A DNA stretch of 64,000 bases from Elusimicrobiota bacterium (GCA_003482905.1 DMXM01000042.1:11821-75820), one strand, 5' to 3'; shown: positions 34,379-43,329, counted from the stretch's first letter. Numbers and translations are program-made. The notes: a model not told the origin generated them from the sequence alone.

Positions 34379-36000
34379 TAAGCCGGTTCTTCTCGCCCTT
34401 AGCCAGGCCGTACCCGCAGGGGGTTTTCCTGGCGCTGGCCGTGGCGGCGGGGGGGCTGCGTTCGGAGGCCGCCTGGCTGGTCTTCGGCGCGCTTTTCCTG
34501 GTCTGGTTCTCTCTTTACGCGCGCGACCTCGGTTCGGCCGGACTGCGCGCGCCGGGATTGTTCTTCGCCTGGGTCCTGACCGCCGCGATTTTTTCACCCG
34601 ACCCGGCGGCGTCGGCCGGGGTTTTTGCCGGGTACGCCGTTCTGGGACTGGTTTTCTTTTTGGCTTCGGCGCATGAGGAGGGGGGGCGCGGCTGGCTGTC
34701 GTTCGTGCTGGGCATCGGCGCCGCGGCCGCGGCCGTGCTGCTGGCGCAGAAGGCCCTGGGGGCCGGGGTCACCGGGCTTATCGGCGGCAACCCCAACTAT
34801 TCGGCCGCTTTTTGCGCAGCGGCCTTCCCGGCGGCGCTGCTGGCCGCTTTATCCGGCGAGGTGAAGAAAAAAAAGATCCTTAACGCGGCTCTTACCCTTC
34901 TGTTGGGGGCCGGCATAGCGGCTTCCGGCTCGCGCGGGGCGCTGTTGGCCGCCTTCCTGGCGACCACCGTCGGGCTTTATTCTTCCGGATACCGGCGGGC
35001 GCTGGCGGCCGTGCTGGCCGGCGCGGCCGGCCTGGCGCTGCTGTCCCCGGCGGCCCTGGAGGGGTTTCTGAAGTTTTCAGATCCGCGCGCTTTCGCGCGG
35101 CCGCGCCTGTGGGGCGCCGCGCTTGAGGCCGCCGCCGCAAGCCCGCTGCTGGGCTGGGGACCGGGATTGTTCGAGCGGGCTTTCGAAATATTTAAGTTCC
35201 CATATTTCGACGGCGCTTCCTATTACGGCCACGGCACCCTGCACGCGCACGGCGAGCTGTTCAACCTGGCGGCGGAGGCCGGCTTCCCGGCGGCGCTGTT
35301 CTTTCTGCTGGCCGCCGCCGGCGGCGTGCTGCGCGGCGGCGCCGAAAAGCTGCCGCTCAGGCTGGCGGCCCTGGCGGTCTTTTTACAGGGCGTCACGGAC
35401 ATAACATTTTATTCCGGGGCCGTGGGCCTGTTGTTCTGGGGCTCGCTGGGCTTTGCCGGCTCCGGCGGCGAGGTTTTTGTCTTGGATCAAAAGCGCAGGG
35501 TCGCCATAGCGGCGCTGCTGCTGGCCGGCCTGGCCCTGGCCCCGGCGGCGGGTCTGCCAGGCGGCCGGCGGGCTTTCCTTGCCCATTCCTACGAGGAAGC
35601 CCGCTCGGGCGGGAACCCCGCATTGACGCTGGCCCTGCTGCGGATCTCCGCCCTGGATAAGCCCAAGGACCCTTTTACGCCGGGGGCGGAGGGGCGGGCG
35701 CTGGCCGCGGCCGGTAATTTCGAGGGAGCGGCGGCGAGATTCAGAGCGGCGCTGGAACTGGAGCCGTTTTACGCCGGAGCGCGTCTCGGCCTGGCCGGTG
35801 CGCTTGGCGCCGCGGGCCGCGCCGGGGAGTGTTCGGCCGAACTGCGCGCGCTGGAGACCCTGCCGACGGTTCCGCCGCGCGACGAATACCGGCGGGCGCT
35901 GCTGGACTATGACCGCGCCGGTTTTGTAAAACTAAGAAAAGAAATATGCGTGAAAAAGAAAACTGGCGGCGCTACTGCGCCCGGCCGGAAAGCGCGGTAG
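34375..36000 (+). CDS. O-antigen ligase/polymerase-like membrane protein (2) with TPR tail
   Basis: This 541-residue polytopic protein has the same architecture as its upstream neighbour. The loop signature is RPRLWGAALEAAAASPLLGWGPGLF followed by HAHGELFNLAAEAGFPAALFF, and a SGSRGA segment typical of Wzy_C proteins occurs at about 182-187. A C-terminal region (about 405-515) carries tetratricopeptide-like helices (EGRALAAAGNFEGAAARFRAALELEPFYAGARLGLA, split here by its two helices). It starts with GTG overlapping the previous stop (GTGA). Its last 55 nt overlap the start of the phospholipase D gene. Confidence 0.83.
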   Translation: MISRFFSPLARPYPQGVFLALAVAAGGLRSEAAWLVFGALFLVWFSLYARDLGSAGLRAPGLFFAWVLTAAIFSPDPAASAGVFAGYAVLGLVFFLASAHEEGGRGWLSFVLGIGAAAAAVLLAQKALGAGVTGLIGGNPNYSAAFCAAAFPAALLAALSGEVKKKKILNAALTLLLGAGIAASGSRGALLAAFLATTVGLYSSGYRRALAAVLAGAAGLALLSPAALEGFLKFSDPRAFARPRLWGAALEAAAASPLLGWGPGLFERAFEIFKFPYFDGASYYGHGTLHAHGELFNLAAEAGFPAALFFLLAAAGGVLRGGAEKLPLRLAALAVFLQGVTDITFYSGAVGLLFWGSLGFAGSGGEVFVLDQKRRVAIAALLLAGLALAPAAGLPGGRRAFLAHSYEEARSGGNPALTLALLRISALDKPKDPFTPGAEGRALAAAGNFEGAAARFRAALELEPFYAGARLGLAGALGAAGRAGECSAELRALETLPTVPPRDEYRRALLDYDRAGFVKLRKEICVKKKTGGATAPGRKAR

Positions 36001-37100
36001 CCGGCAACGGAGCGGAGCTGCTGCCCGGCGGCGAGGCGGCCTTCTCCGCCATGCTGGCCGCCATAGGCGGCGCCCGGGACTTCGTCCTGCTGGAATTTTA
36101 CGCCTTTTCCGACGATTCCATCGGCCGGGCCTTCGCCGACCTGCTTAAGGAAAAAGCGCGCGAAGGCGTGGCCGTGCACCTCATCTACGACTCGGTGGGG
36201 TCCATATTGACGGACAGGGAATTCTTCCTTGACCTTGCGGCGTGCGGGGTGAAAGTGGCCGAATTCCGCCCCGTAATTTTCTGGAAGCCTTATTGGAACT
36301 GGATAAAACGCGACCACCGCAAAACCGTCTGCGTAGACGGCCGCGCGGCCTTTGTCGGCGGGTTCAATATCACCGAGTACGACGCGCCCAAGTCCCTGGG
36401 CGGCCGCGGCTGGAAGGATACGCAGGCGCTGCTGCGGGGGCCGGCCGTGGCCGAGCTGGAGAGGATCTTCTGGGAAGCCTGGACGGCCTCCACCCCGGTG
36501 GCCGGAGAGCGTACGCCCGCGCTGCCCGTCTCAACCCCCGGCCCGGCCGGTGACACGCCGGTTTCCGTGCTATCGGCCGGCGGCATACGCAACGTGCGTT
36601 CCATACGGCGCAGCTACCGTTACGCCATAGACAAGGCCGTCGAGTATATATACATCACCAACGCCTATTTCCTGCCGGACCGCCTGGTTTACCGCCGCCT
36701 GGTCAAAGCCGCCCGCCGGGGCGTGGACGTGCGCGTTATCGCACCCAGGGACACGGACCACCCTTATGTGCGCTGGGCTTCCTGGGCCATGTACGCTCAC
36801 ATGATAAAGAACGGCGTGAAGATCTACGAGTGGCAGGGCCCCATACTGCATTCCAAGACCGCCGTGATAGACGGTGTCTGGTCTTCCGTGGGCAGCCATA
36901 ACCTTGACCACCGCAGCCTGCATTATAACCTTGAGGTGAACCTCAACGTGTACGACCCGGTTTTCGGCAAGGCGCTGTGCGGGGCATTCAGGGATGACCT
37001 GAAATTGTCCAGGCTGGTTAACCTGGACGATATAAAAAAAAGGCCGTTCACTTCCAAGGCCGCCTCCGCGCTGCTCTATCTCTTCCGTTCCCTGCTTTAG
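35946..37100 (+). CDS. Phospholipase D-superfamily cardiolipin synthase-like protein
   Basis: A 384-residue enzyme with two HKD motifs: HRKTVCVD (His124, Lys126, Asp131) with downstream GGFNI, and HSKTAVID (His302, Lys304, Asp309) with GSHNLDHRS. This is the bacterial cardiolipin synthase arrangement, joining two phosphatidylglycerols or using another phosphatidyl donor. There are no N-terminal membrane helices, so it is ClsB-like rather than ClsA-like. The start at 35946 lies 55 nt inside the preceding gene; no later start would keep the first conserved strand. Probably part of an envelope lipid/polysaccharide operon with the two ligase-like genes. Confidence 0.9.
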   Translation: MREKENWRRYCARPESAVAGNGAELLPGGEAAFSAMLAAIGGARDFVLLEFYAFSDDSIGRAFADLLKEKAREGVAVHLIYDSVGSILTDREFFLDLAACGVKVAEFRPVIFWKPYWNWIKRDHRKTVCVDGRAAFVGGFNITEYDAPKSLGGRGWKDTQALLRGPAVAELERIFWEAWTASTPVAGERTPALPVSTPGPAGDTPVSVLSAGGIRNVRSIRRSYRYAIDKAVEYIYITNAYFLPDRLVYRRLVKAARRGVDVRVIAPRDTDHPYVRWASWAMYAHMIKNGVKIYEWQGPILHSKTAVIDGVWSSVGSHNLDHRSLHYNLEVNLNVYDPVFGKALCGAFRDDLKLSRLVNLDDIKKRPFTSKAASALLYLFRSLL

Positions 37101-37111
37101 GGTGCTCCAGA

Positions 37112-38518
37112 ATGAGACCTGTATTTTCCATCCTGCTGCTCGCCGTCCTCCTGCCCGGCTCAGCTCTGTGTTTTGAGCCGGAGATAGTCCCGGTCAGCGC
37201 GCGGAGCGGTGAGCTTTCGGCGGTGAAGGACAGGCTGGCGACCAGCCTGTCCTTGCGCGGTGAGCTGGCCGACCGGATAATGGACGCCGGGCTGGCGGGG
37301 GAACTGGTGGCACTGGACGGCCTGGAGACCAACGCCGAGGTCAGGAGCGCCCTGCTCGGCTGGATAAACAAGAACGCGGAGCAGGCGGCCGGGCTATATC
37401 TGCGGCTGCGCGGCGGCGGGGCCCCCGCCGCGGCCCTGGAGTCCTACAAGACCACCTACGAATTAAATCCGGTATTTCTCTCGCTTATAAAAGATCTTAA
37501 CGCGGCCGCCGGAGGCCGCGCCGTCAGCGACGAGGCCCTGGAGCTGGCGGCCAGGCGGCTGTACGAAGGGCCCCAGGCCGGGCCCGGGGGCGCCGTGGTG
37601 ACGGCCGGTGGCGGCCCGAAAGGCAACTCTTTCTTCTCCGTCGACTACGCCGACCGCCGGCTGAACAGGGCTGGGCTTGAGCGCGAGCTGTCCGCGGCCG
37701 GCGCCTGGCTTGGGGCCGCGCGCGGAGCGTCGGGCAGGGGGCCGGCGGGACTGGAAAAAGAATACGGCGCCGCCCTGGCGGATTACGGTTCTTTCATCGC
37801 CGCCGCGGCGGCGGTCAAAGGCCGCGGCGTTATTACCCCGGGTGAGGCGCGGGGGCTTGAAGCCGGCCGAGCCGCGCTGCGTGTGAACATGGCCGTGCTT
37901 GCCTTGCGCTCGCGCGCTGCGGACCTTGCCGCAATTTCCGCCCTGCTGGCAAGTTACGGTCCCGCGCCTGGCGGCCCGGAGCTCCAGGCTGATATTTCCG
38001 GCATGCGCAACCGTCTGGAGGAGGCCGCCGGGAGAGCAAGGTCGGGCGCGACGCCTTTAAGCGGTCTTGGGCGGCTTACCCGCGCCGCCGAAGCGGAATT
38101 CTCCGCCCTGTACCTGCGGTATTCCGCTTACAACGGGCTGCTCGCCCTTAAAAAACGTGTCGCGGCCTCCGGTTTTTCGTGTTTTTACGATTACGCCATT
38201 TACCGTTACCTGGCGGCTTTTTTTCCGGCTTCCCCCTACCCGTCGGCCAGGGCCGAACTGATGGCGGCCCGGCCGGCGCTGGACGCGGCTCTCGCCGCGG
38301 CCGGGGCCGGTAACGTGCCGGCCGCTCTTCTCGGTTTAGGGGAAAGGGTGGCTTCGGTGAAGGAGGCGCAGCGTTTCGTCAGCCGCGCCTCATCGTTTAA
38401 CCGCGGCGCGCAGTTCTTCTTGTGGGGGCTGCTGTTCAGGCCGGTGGAGTACAGGGTCTCAGCCGACGGCGGCCGCCCCGTTTTTACTTTTACGGAAATA
38501 ATGCGGAGCCGGCGGTAA
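37112..38518 (+). CDS. Secreted helical protein of unknown function
   Basis: This 468-residue protein has a signal peptide at 1-20 (MRPVFSILLLAVLLPGSALC, with F at 21). The mature part is strongly Ala/Leu/Arg-rich and predicted mostly helical. A central segment NSFFSVDYADRRLNRAGLERELSAAGAWL (about 171-199) and the C-terminal YAIYRYLAAFFPASPYP are the more distinctive stretches. No family recognised. It starts 11 nt after the phospholipase D gene and may belong to the same operon. Convergent with the Nudix gene. Confidence 0.75.
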   Translation: MRPVFSILLLAVLLPGSALCFEPEIVPVSARSGELSAVKDRLATSLSLRGELADRIMDAGLAGELVALDGLETNAEVRSALLGWINKNAEQAAGLYLRLRGGGAPAAALESYKTTYELNPVFLSLIKDLNAAAGGRAVSDEALELAARRLYEGPQAGPGGAVVTAGGGPKGNSFFSVDYADRRLNRAGLERELSAAGAWLGAARGASGRGPAGLEKEYGAALADYGSFIAAAAAVKGRGVITPGEARGLEAGRAALRVNMAVLALRSRAADLAAISALLASYGPAPGGPELQADISGMRNRLEEAAGRARSGATPLSGLGRLTRAAEAEFSALYLRYSAYNGLLALKKRVAASGFSCFYDYAIYRYLAAFFPASPYPSARAELMAARPALDAALAAAGAGNVPAALLGLGERVASVKEAQRFVSRASSFNRGAQFFLWGLLFRPVEYRVSADGGRPVFTFTEIMRSRR

Positions 38519-38535
38519 GTTTCAGGAAAAAACGG

Positions 38536-38952
38536 TCACTTCAGTTTTTTGAGCAGGGCCAGCATGGCCAGGTCGCTCTGGTAAACAAGCTCTTTCCCGG
38601 CGTCTTCCAGGGAGCACCACTTCATATCCAGTATCTCGTCCGGCGTTTTGGGCCGGCCGTCGCCGCCCGTGCGCCGCATGAGGAACCAGCGTACGTCCTT
38701 GTCCACCGGGCGCCCGTCCCGCGTGAAAGAGTATTCCGCTGTATAAAAATCGGACTTGATCTCGCAGTCCCAGCCGGTTTCTTCGGTTACTTCGCGCAGC
38801 GCCGCCGCCTCCGCCGTTTCACCCGCTTCAACATGGCCTTTGGGAAAGGTCCAGACATCCTCCCCCTTGAGGTTGCGCATCATTATCAGCAGGACTTTGC
38901 CGTCCTCCAATATTATGCCGCCGGCGGAATGCTCGTTCTTTTGTTTTGACAT
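38536..38952 (-). CDS. Nudix hydrolase
   Basis: This 138-residue protein has a complete Nudix box, GHVEAGETAEAAALREVTEE followed by TGW (about 39-61; pattern G-X5-E-X7-REVTEETG), the Mg-binding hydrolase site for nucleoside diphosphates linked to another group. FPKGHVEAGE is reminiscent of diadenosine tetraphosphate hydrolases. ILDMKWCSLEDAGKEL is the usual C-terminal strand-helix. It lies 33 nt downstream of the pcrA stop on the same strand, perhaps co-transcribed. Substrate unknown. Confidence 0.92.
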   Translation of the reverse strand: MSKQKNEHSAGGIILEDGKVLLIMMRNLKGEDVWTFPKGHVEAGETAEAAALREVTEETGWDCEIKSDFYTAEYSFTRDGRPVDKDVRWFLMRRTGGDGRPKTPDEILDMKWCSLEDAGKELVYQSDLAMLALLKKLK

Positions 38953-38985
38953 TTTATCGGGTTGTGCGGTTCTCGTCCCGGCCGG

Positions 38986-41900
38986 CTAGATCGGCTGCAG
39001 CGGGGCGTATTTTAGCATGAAAGTCTGGCGCACGCCGCTGTCGAATACCACGGTAACCTTGGCTAGCTCTCCCGCGCCTATCTGGTCTACCACGCGGCCC
39101 GGCCCGTGCACCGGGTGCATTATGCGCCGGCCTTTGCCGATGCGCGGCATGGCCGGCGGCGGCTGGTAGGAGGAGATCACCTGCACGTCCTCCTCTCCGG
39201 CGCGGACCGCGGTCTCGCGGGCCACCTTGCTCTCGAAAATAAAGCGCGAGGCCAGGTTGGGGTAGGTGGTGCCGAAGATGCGGCGCGTGCCGGCCCAGGT
39301 GAGGAATAAGCGCTCCCGGGCGCGGGTCATGCCCACGTAGGCCAGGCGGCGTTCCTCCTCCATTTCCTCCTCGGAGGAATTGCCGGCGTTGATGGGGAAA
39401 AGGTTCTCCTCCAGCCCGGTCAGGAACACGGCCGGGAATTCCAGACCCTTGGCCAGGTGCACGGTCATCAGCGTTACGGCGTGGGTGTCGGTGTTGAGCT
39501 TGTCCACCTGGGAGGACAGCATCACTTCCTCGAGATATTTATGCATGGTGGGGGCGGCGCCTTCTTTCACGCAGTGTTCCTCGAATTCCTTCACGGCGTT
39601 CACCAGTTCCTGCAGATTTCCCAGGCGCGCCAGGGATTCCTGCGGTTCTTTTTCCGCCAGCTCTTCGGTCATTTTCCAGTAGCCGGACCTTTCCAGGATA
39701 TTGGCCAGCATGGAGGACGGCGTGGCGGAGAAAAGGTCGGTCTTGACGCCCTCCAGCAGGTCCAGGAATTCTTTTATGCCGCGCCGCGCCGTGTTGGTTA
39801 TGTCGGGCACCTGTTCGCTGCTCAGCAGCGCGTCGTAAAGCGGCATTTCCTTCTGGCGCGCGTAGGCCATTACGTGGTCCAGGGCGGTCTTGCCCACCCC
39901 GCGCGCCGGGAGGTTCACCACGCGCAGCAGGCTTATGGTGTCGGCCGGGTTCACCAGCAGCTTCAGGTAGGCCAGCACGTCCTTTACTTCCTTGCGGTCG
40001 TAGAAGCGCACCGAGCCTATCAGCCTGTAAGGTATGCGCGAACGGCGGCAGGATTCCTCGAAGGAGCGGCTCTGCGCGTTGGTCCGGTAAAAAACGGCGA
40101 TGTCGTTATAGGTGAGGCCGCCGCGCCCGGTGAGGCGTTTTATCTCGTCCGTTATACCGCGCGCCTCGTCGGTTTCGTTGGCGTATTCCAGCACCACGGG
40201 CGCCTCGCCCTGGTCGGCCTTGGTCCAGAGATTCTTGGGGCGGCGGTTCTTGTTATGCTTTATCACCTCGTTGGCCGCGTGCAGGATGCGCGCCGTGGAG
40301 CGGTAGTTCTGTTCCAGCACCACGGTGAAAGCGTCGTTGAAATCCTTCTCGAAATCCATGATATTGCGGATATCCGCGCCCCGCCACCCGTACACGGAAT
40401 TGTGGACGACTATCCCGCCGGAGGCGAAATTTCTTCCGCCGGGAACGGAGAGGTCGAAGACGGGGCCGTTATAGCGCCGGCTCTTTATGCCGGTGACGGC
40501 GTCCTCGATTATCTTGCCGCTTTCGAGGACCGGGAGCTTCATTCCAGGCTGGATATGAGAGGCGGGCATGAAATGAAAAGGTTTCCCATCGGTCAATTTG
40601 GCCCTGGAGATCACGGCCAGGCCGTCCAAGTCCGAGATATCAGATGCCAGCTTGAGGGCTTCGTCGTAATCCTTGCGGGAGGTCTCTATGCGCCACGTGG
40701 TTTTTTTATCCGGGCGGACATTGAATTTCTCGCCGGCTTTATTCCGAAGCTCTTCTCCGGAGGTAACAAGCTGAACCCTGTGGTAATGGCTTTTGTCCGA
40801 GAGTTTTTCCCTGCAGTCGCCGAAAACTGTGAACCATACGTATTTCCTATTAAACCCGCCGCGCGTAACCGCGTATGGCCTGTGATGGGGGAAATCCGGG
40901 CTAAGGCCGAAATCTTCCATTATTTTTTCCGCTGCTTTTCCGGTGTTTATCTCCCGGTAGAGGCGGTCGATGAGATCCTGGCCTACGGCCATGCGGCGGC
41001 CCCGCACATGGAAAACCATGGTTGGCAGTCCGTATGTCACTGAAAGGAAGTGTTCGTAATACCGGGCTTCGGCGGCGCTGGCGCAGGTTTTAATTATCCA
41101 CATCGCGTCGGCTACTTCCTGGTTTGTGCGCACCATCAGGCCGTTTAAATGGGCATTGTCTTTTGAGGAGCGGGAGCCTGAGGTGACTCCCAGGCGGTAG
41201 CCTTTGTCGCGGCGGTGCATAAGGTAAACATAATGGGCTCCGGCGAACGGATCCAGCCTGGCAAAACAGATGTGGTTGGGCGTGCAGACCAGCTTTCTGC
41301 CGCCTTTGGTCTTAATCTCTATCAGCTCGCCGGAATAAGTCCGTTTTGTAACTTTATTCACTTTCCCGGGGGCGGCCTTGCCCCAGCCGGAGGCGGAAAT
41401 AACCGTATCGCCCTCGCGTATGCTCTCTACGCGCTTTTCTCCCGCTTCGGTCCTTATTTTTGATCCGGGCGGGAGGCACTGGTCAGGATCTCCGACGACG
41501 CAGAGGTTGCGGTGTTTGGCGGAAAGGGTTTTAATGAGCACGTATTGGGCGTGGTTGGTGTCCTGGTATTCGTCCACCAGGATGTACTGGAAATTTTCCT
41601 GGAAATACTCGCGGATCTCCTCTTTTTCCTTGAGCAGTTCCACCATGCGCACTATCAGGTCGCCGAAGTCCAGCGCGCCGGCCTCCGTTAATTTCTTTTG
41701 GTAGCGGTGGTAGATCTGCGCGGCCTTCAGCCGGGCCGGGTCGTTGACGGCCTGGGCGTTGATCAGGTAGGACTGGGAATCCAGCAGGTCGTCCTTTGCG
41801 CGGGAGATGATGCTTAAGTACAGCGCCGCTTTGTTCTTCTCGGCCTCCAACCCCAATTCGTCCATGGCCAGGCCGATAAGCTTTTTCTGGTCGTCGGCGT

Positions 41901-42258
41901 CGTAGATGACGAAATCCGGTTTTACTCCGATGAGGCGGCCGTGAGCGCGCAGGACGCGCGCGCCCAGCGCGTGAAAGGTGTGGATCCACATGCCGCCGGA
42001 GTAGGGCACCAGTTTGCCCACCCGTTGCACCATCTCCTGCGCGGCCTTGTTGGTGAAGGTGATGGCCAGGATCTGCGTCGGGGAGACGCCGGAGGCGATC
42101 AGCAGCGCTATTTTGGAGGTGAGCGTTTTTGTTTTGCCGGTGCCGGCGCCGGCGAGGATCAGCAGCGGCCCGGCGAAGTACTGCACCGCCTCCATCTGCT
42201 TGGGGTTCAGACCGAGCTGCGGCAGCAGGGTGGGGTTCAAGTTAAGTTCCAGGCTCAC
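38986..42258 (-). CDS. pcrA: PcrA/UvrD-type DNA helicase precursor containing an intein
   Basis: This 1090-residue precursor has a spliced helicase of 730 residues. Superfamily 1A motifs are the Walker A AGAGTGKTKTL (36-46), motif Ia TFTNKAA, Walker B VDEYQDTN (228-235), GDPDQ joined after splicing to SVYGWRGAD (motif III), EQNYRST, and motif VI region VGMTRARERL. The C-terminal tail with HPVHGPGRVV is typical of PcrA. The enzyme unwinds 3'-5' in repair and replication. Residues 261-620 are an intein. The start codon is GTG with no Shine-Dalgarno; a TATAAA/TAAAAT element lies 8-10 nt upstream, suggesting a leaderless mRNA. Nudix gene follows. Confidence 0.95.
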   Translation of the reverse strand: MSLELNLNPTLLPQLGLNPKQMEAVQYFAGPLLILAGAGTGKTKTLTSKIALLIASGVSPTQILAITFTNKAAQEMVQRVGKLVPYSGGMWIHTFHALGARVLRAHGRLIGVKPDFVIYDADDQKKLIGLAMDELGLEAEKNKAALYLSIISRAKDDLLDSQSYLINAQAVNDPARLKAAQIYHRYQKKLTEAGALDFGDLIVRMVELLKEKEEIREYFQENFQYILVDEYQDTNHAQYVLIKTLSAKHRNLCVVGDPDQCLPPGSKIRTEAGEKRVESIREGDTVISASGWGKAAPGKVNKVTKRTYSGELIEIKTKGGRKLVCTPNHICFARLDPFAGAHYVYLMHRRDKGYRLGVTSGSRSSKDNAHLNGLMVRTNQEVADAMWIIKTCASAAEARYYEHFLSVTYGLPTMVFHVRGRRMAVGQDLIDRLYREINTGKAAEKIMEDFGLSPDFPHHRPYAVTRGGFNRKYVWFTVFGDCREKLSDKSHYHRVQLVTSGEELRNKAGEKFNVRPDKKTTWRIETSRKDYDEALKLASDISDLDGLAVISRAKLTDGKPFHFMPASHIQPGMKLPVLESGKIIEDAVTGIKSRRYNGPVFDLSVPGGRNFASGGIVVHNSVYGWRGADIRNIMDFEKDFNDAFTVVLEQNYRSTARILHAANEVIKHNKNRRPKNLWTKADQGEAPVVLEYANETDEARGITDEIKRLTGRGGLTYNDIAVFYRTNAQSRSFEESCRRSRIPYRLIGSVRFYDRKEVKDVLAYLKLLVNPADTISLLRVVNLPARGVGKTALDHVMAYARQKEMPLYDALLSSEQVPDITNTARRGIKEFLDLLEGVKTDLFSATPSSMLANILERSGYWKMTEELAEKEPQESLARLGNLQELVNAVKEFEEHCVKEGAAPTMHKYLEEVMLSSQVDKLNTDTHAVTLMTVHLAKGLEFPAVFLTGLEENLFPINAGNSSEEEMEEERRLAYVGMTRARERLFLTWAGTRRIFGTTYPNLASRFIFESKVARETAVRAGEEDVQVISSYQPPPAMPRIGKGRRIMHPVHGPGRVVDQIGAGELAKVTVVFDSGVRQTFMLKYAPLQPI
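40399..41478 (-). mobile_element. Intein in PcrA (360 residues)
   Basis: The in-frame insertion starts with Cys261 (CLPPGSKIRT, block A) and contains the block B motif TPNHICF. It ends NFASGGIVVHN (block G, terminal His-Asn), and the next extein residue is Ser621. All residues needed for protein splicing are present. The site lies between GDPDQ and SVYGWRG, the ATPase motif III of the helicase. The middle (about residues 80-300 of the intein) has no clear LAGLIDADG motif; YVYLMHRRDKGYRLGVTS followed later by EARYYEHFL is faintly like a GIY-YIG nuclease. One 60-base line inside (40801-40860) has 28 G+C versus 42 in an extein line (39901-39960), suggesting later acquisition. Confidence 0.93.
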
Positions 42259-42453
42259 AAGGAATGATTTTATAATTTTAAGAGGGCTTTGTTGCCGTTC
42301 ATCTGTTTTTACTTCGGAAAACCGGGCGCCGGCCGCCCTCCGTGTTCCGGGAAATCTGGAAACGGGGGGATTTTTTAGTATTATATATGGCGTAGTACGC
42401 TGGCGGAGGCCGGCGGTTGTAGGGGTAAATCTAAAATATAACGGAGCGGCATC

Positions 42454-42861
42454 ATGATCAAAAGAACGGTATTGTGGATAGAGCCTGGTTTCCAGAAACG
42501 GATGATCTTATTCTGGATGCTGCAGGCCCTGGTGGTGACGGCGGCGACTTACCTGATAACGATTGGCTGGACCATCTACCACACCAATCCCACGCTGGCG
42601 GGTTACGTGAATTATTTTGTGAAGCCTGCGCTTCTGATCTCGGCCGCGGTGGGGTTCGTTATTTCCTGCCTGGCCGGGTTGGTCTACTCCCACCGGATTG
42701 CCGGCCCGATCTACCGCTTTAAGGCCACCATAGACGCCGTTCTCGAGGGAAAAAACCCCGGAGCAATCACCCTGCGCCAGCATGACGAAATGAAGGACCT
42801 GGCCGAGTCGCTCAACAAGCTTCTGGAACATTACCGGCGGGTTCCCGGCAAAACCGCCTAA
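42454..42861 (+). CDS. HAMP-domain membrane protein without output domain
   Basis: A 135-residue protein with two membrane helices (about 17-39 and 58-79) followed by a HAMP domain (about 80-128): HRIAGPIYRFKATIDAVLEG, then HDEMKDLAESLNKLLEHY. HAMP modules pass signals between a membrane sensor and a cytoplasmic kinase or methyl-accepting domain, but this protein stops right after HAMP. Such stubs may pair with separate partners. GGAG lies upstream of ATG. It is followed by a shared bidirectional terminator. The 195-nt gap before it has AT-rich stretches but no convincing promoter. Confidence 0.88.
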   Translation: MIKRTVLWIEPGFQKRMILFWMLQALVVTAATYLITIGWTIYHTNPTLAGYVNYFVKPALLISAAVGFVISCLAGLVYSHRIAGPIYRFKATIDAVLEGKNPGAITLRQHDEMKDLAESLNKLLEHYRRVPGKTA

Positions 42862-42885
42862 AATCCGGTAAACCGCGCGCACTGA

Positions 42886-42923
42886 AAAAGAAGAAGGCCC
42901 GTTTGAGCGGGCCTTCTTCTTTT
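42886..42923 (+). terminator. Bidirectional terminator between convergent genes
   Basis: A perfect 16-bp inverted repeat, AAAAGAAGAAGGCCCG (42886-42901) and CGGGCCTTCTTCTTTT (42908-42923), with a 6-nt loop. A-runs and T-runs flank both sides, so it can end the HAMP gene on plus and the convergent small exported gene on minus. Confidence 0.93.
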
Positions 42924-42936
42924 GCGCGGCGCTGGT

Positions 42937-43329
42937 CTAGTTCTTGTCGAACAGGTCTTTGCAGGTAAGAACGGATATGGTGTGTATCTCTGTGGCGTCG
43001 GCAACGCGTTCTTTGAACTCGGCGCCGGTGAGCTTCCGGGCCGAAAGGAGGTTCTCGTAGCGGACTATGTCGCCGTCGCGCGCGGCGCCGGCCTGCGCCA
43101 GGCAGGACTCGAACGTTTCCTTCTCCGAACCCTGGGCGGCGGCTTCCTGCGCCGGAACCTGGGGAACTATTTCCCAGCCCGCGCTTCCGGCGTCCGGCTG
43201 CTCCTGCCCGTATACGCTGTTGGGGGCGTCCCGGAGGTCGGCGGGTACCGTCGGTGTATTGGAGCGTGTAAAGGTGTAAGCGCCGGCGGCGACCAGCGCC
43301 GCACTGATGATCCAGAATTTTTTATTCAT
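42937..43329 (-). CDS. Small exported protein of unknown function
   Basis: This 130-residue protein has an N-terminal hydrophobic helix (about 4-20, FWIISAALVAAGAYTF) acting as signal or anchor, a Pro/Ala/Gln-rich linker (about 24-68) and a small helical domain with two cysteines, C81 (ETFESCLAQAG) and C123 (VLTCKDLF), which could form a disulphide outside the cytoplasm. Family not recognised. A GGGG stretch precedes ATG. Ends at the bidirectional terminator shared with the HAMP gene. Confidence 0.75.
   Translation of the reverse strand: MNKKFWIISAALVAAGAYTFTRSNTPTVPADLRDAPNSVYGQEQPDAGSAGWEIVPQVPAQEAAAQGSEKETFESCLAQAGAARDGDIVRYENLLSARKLTGAEFKERVADATEIHTISVLTCKDLFDKN

Noticed and set aside
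39457..41043. A 528-codon plus-strand frame opposite pcrA and its intein
   Set aside because: It runs across both helicase and intein sequence; no motif and no ribosome-binding site.
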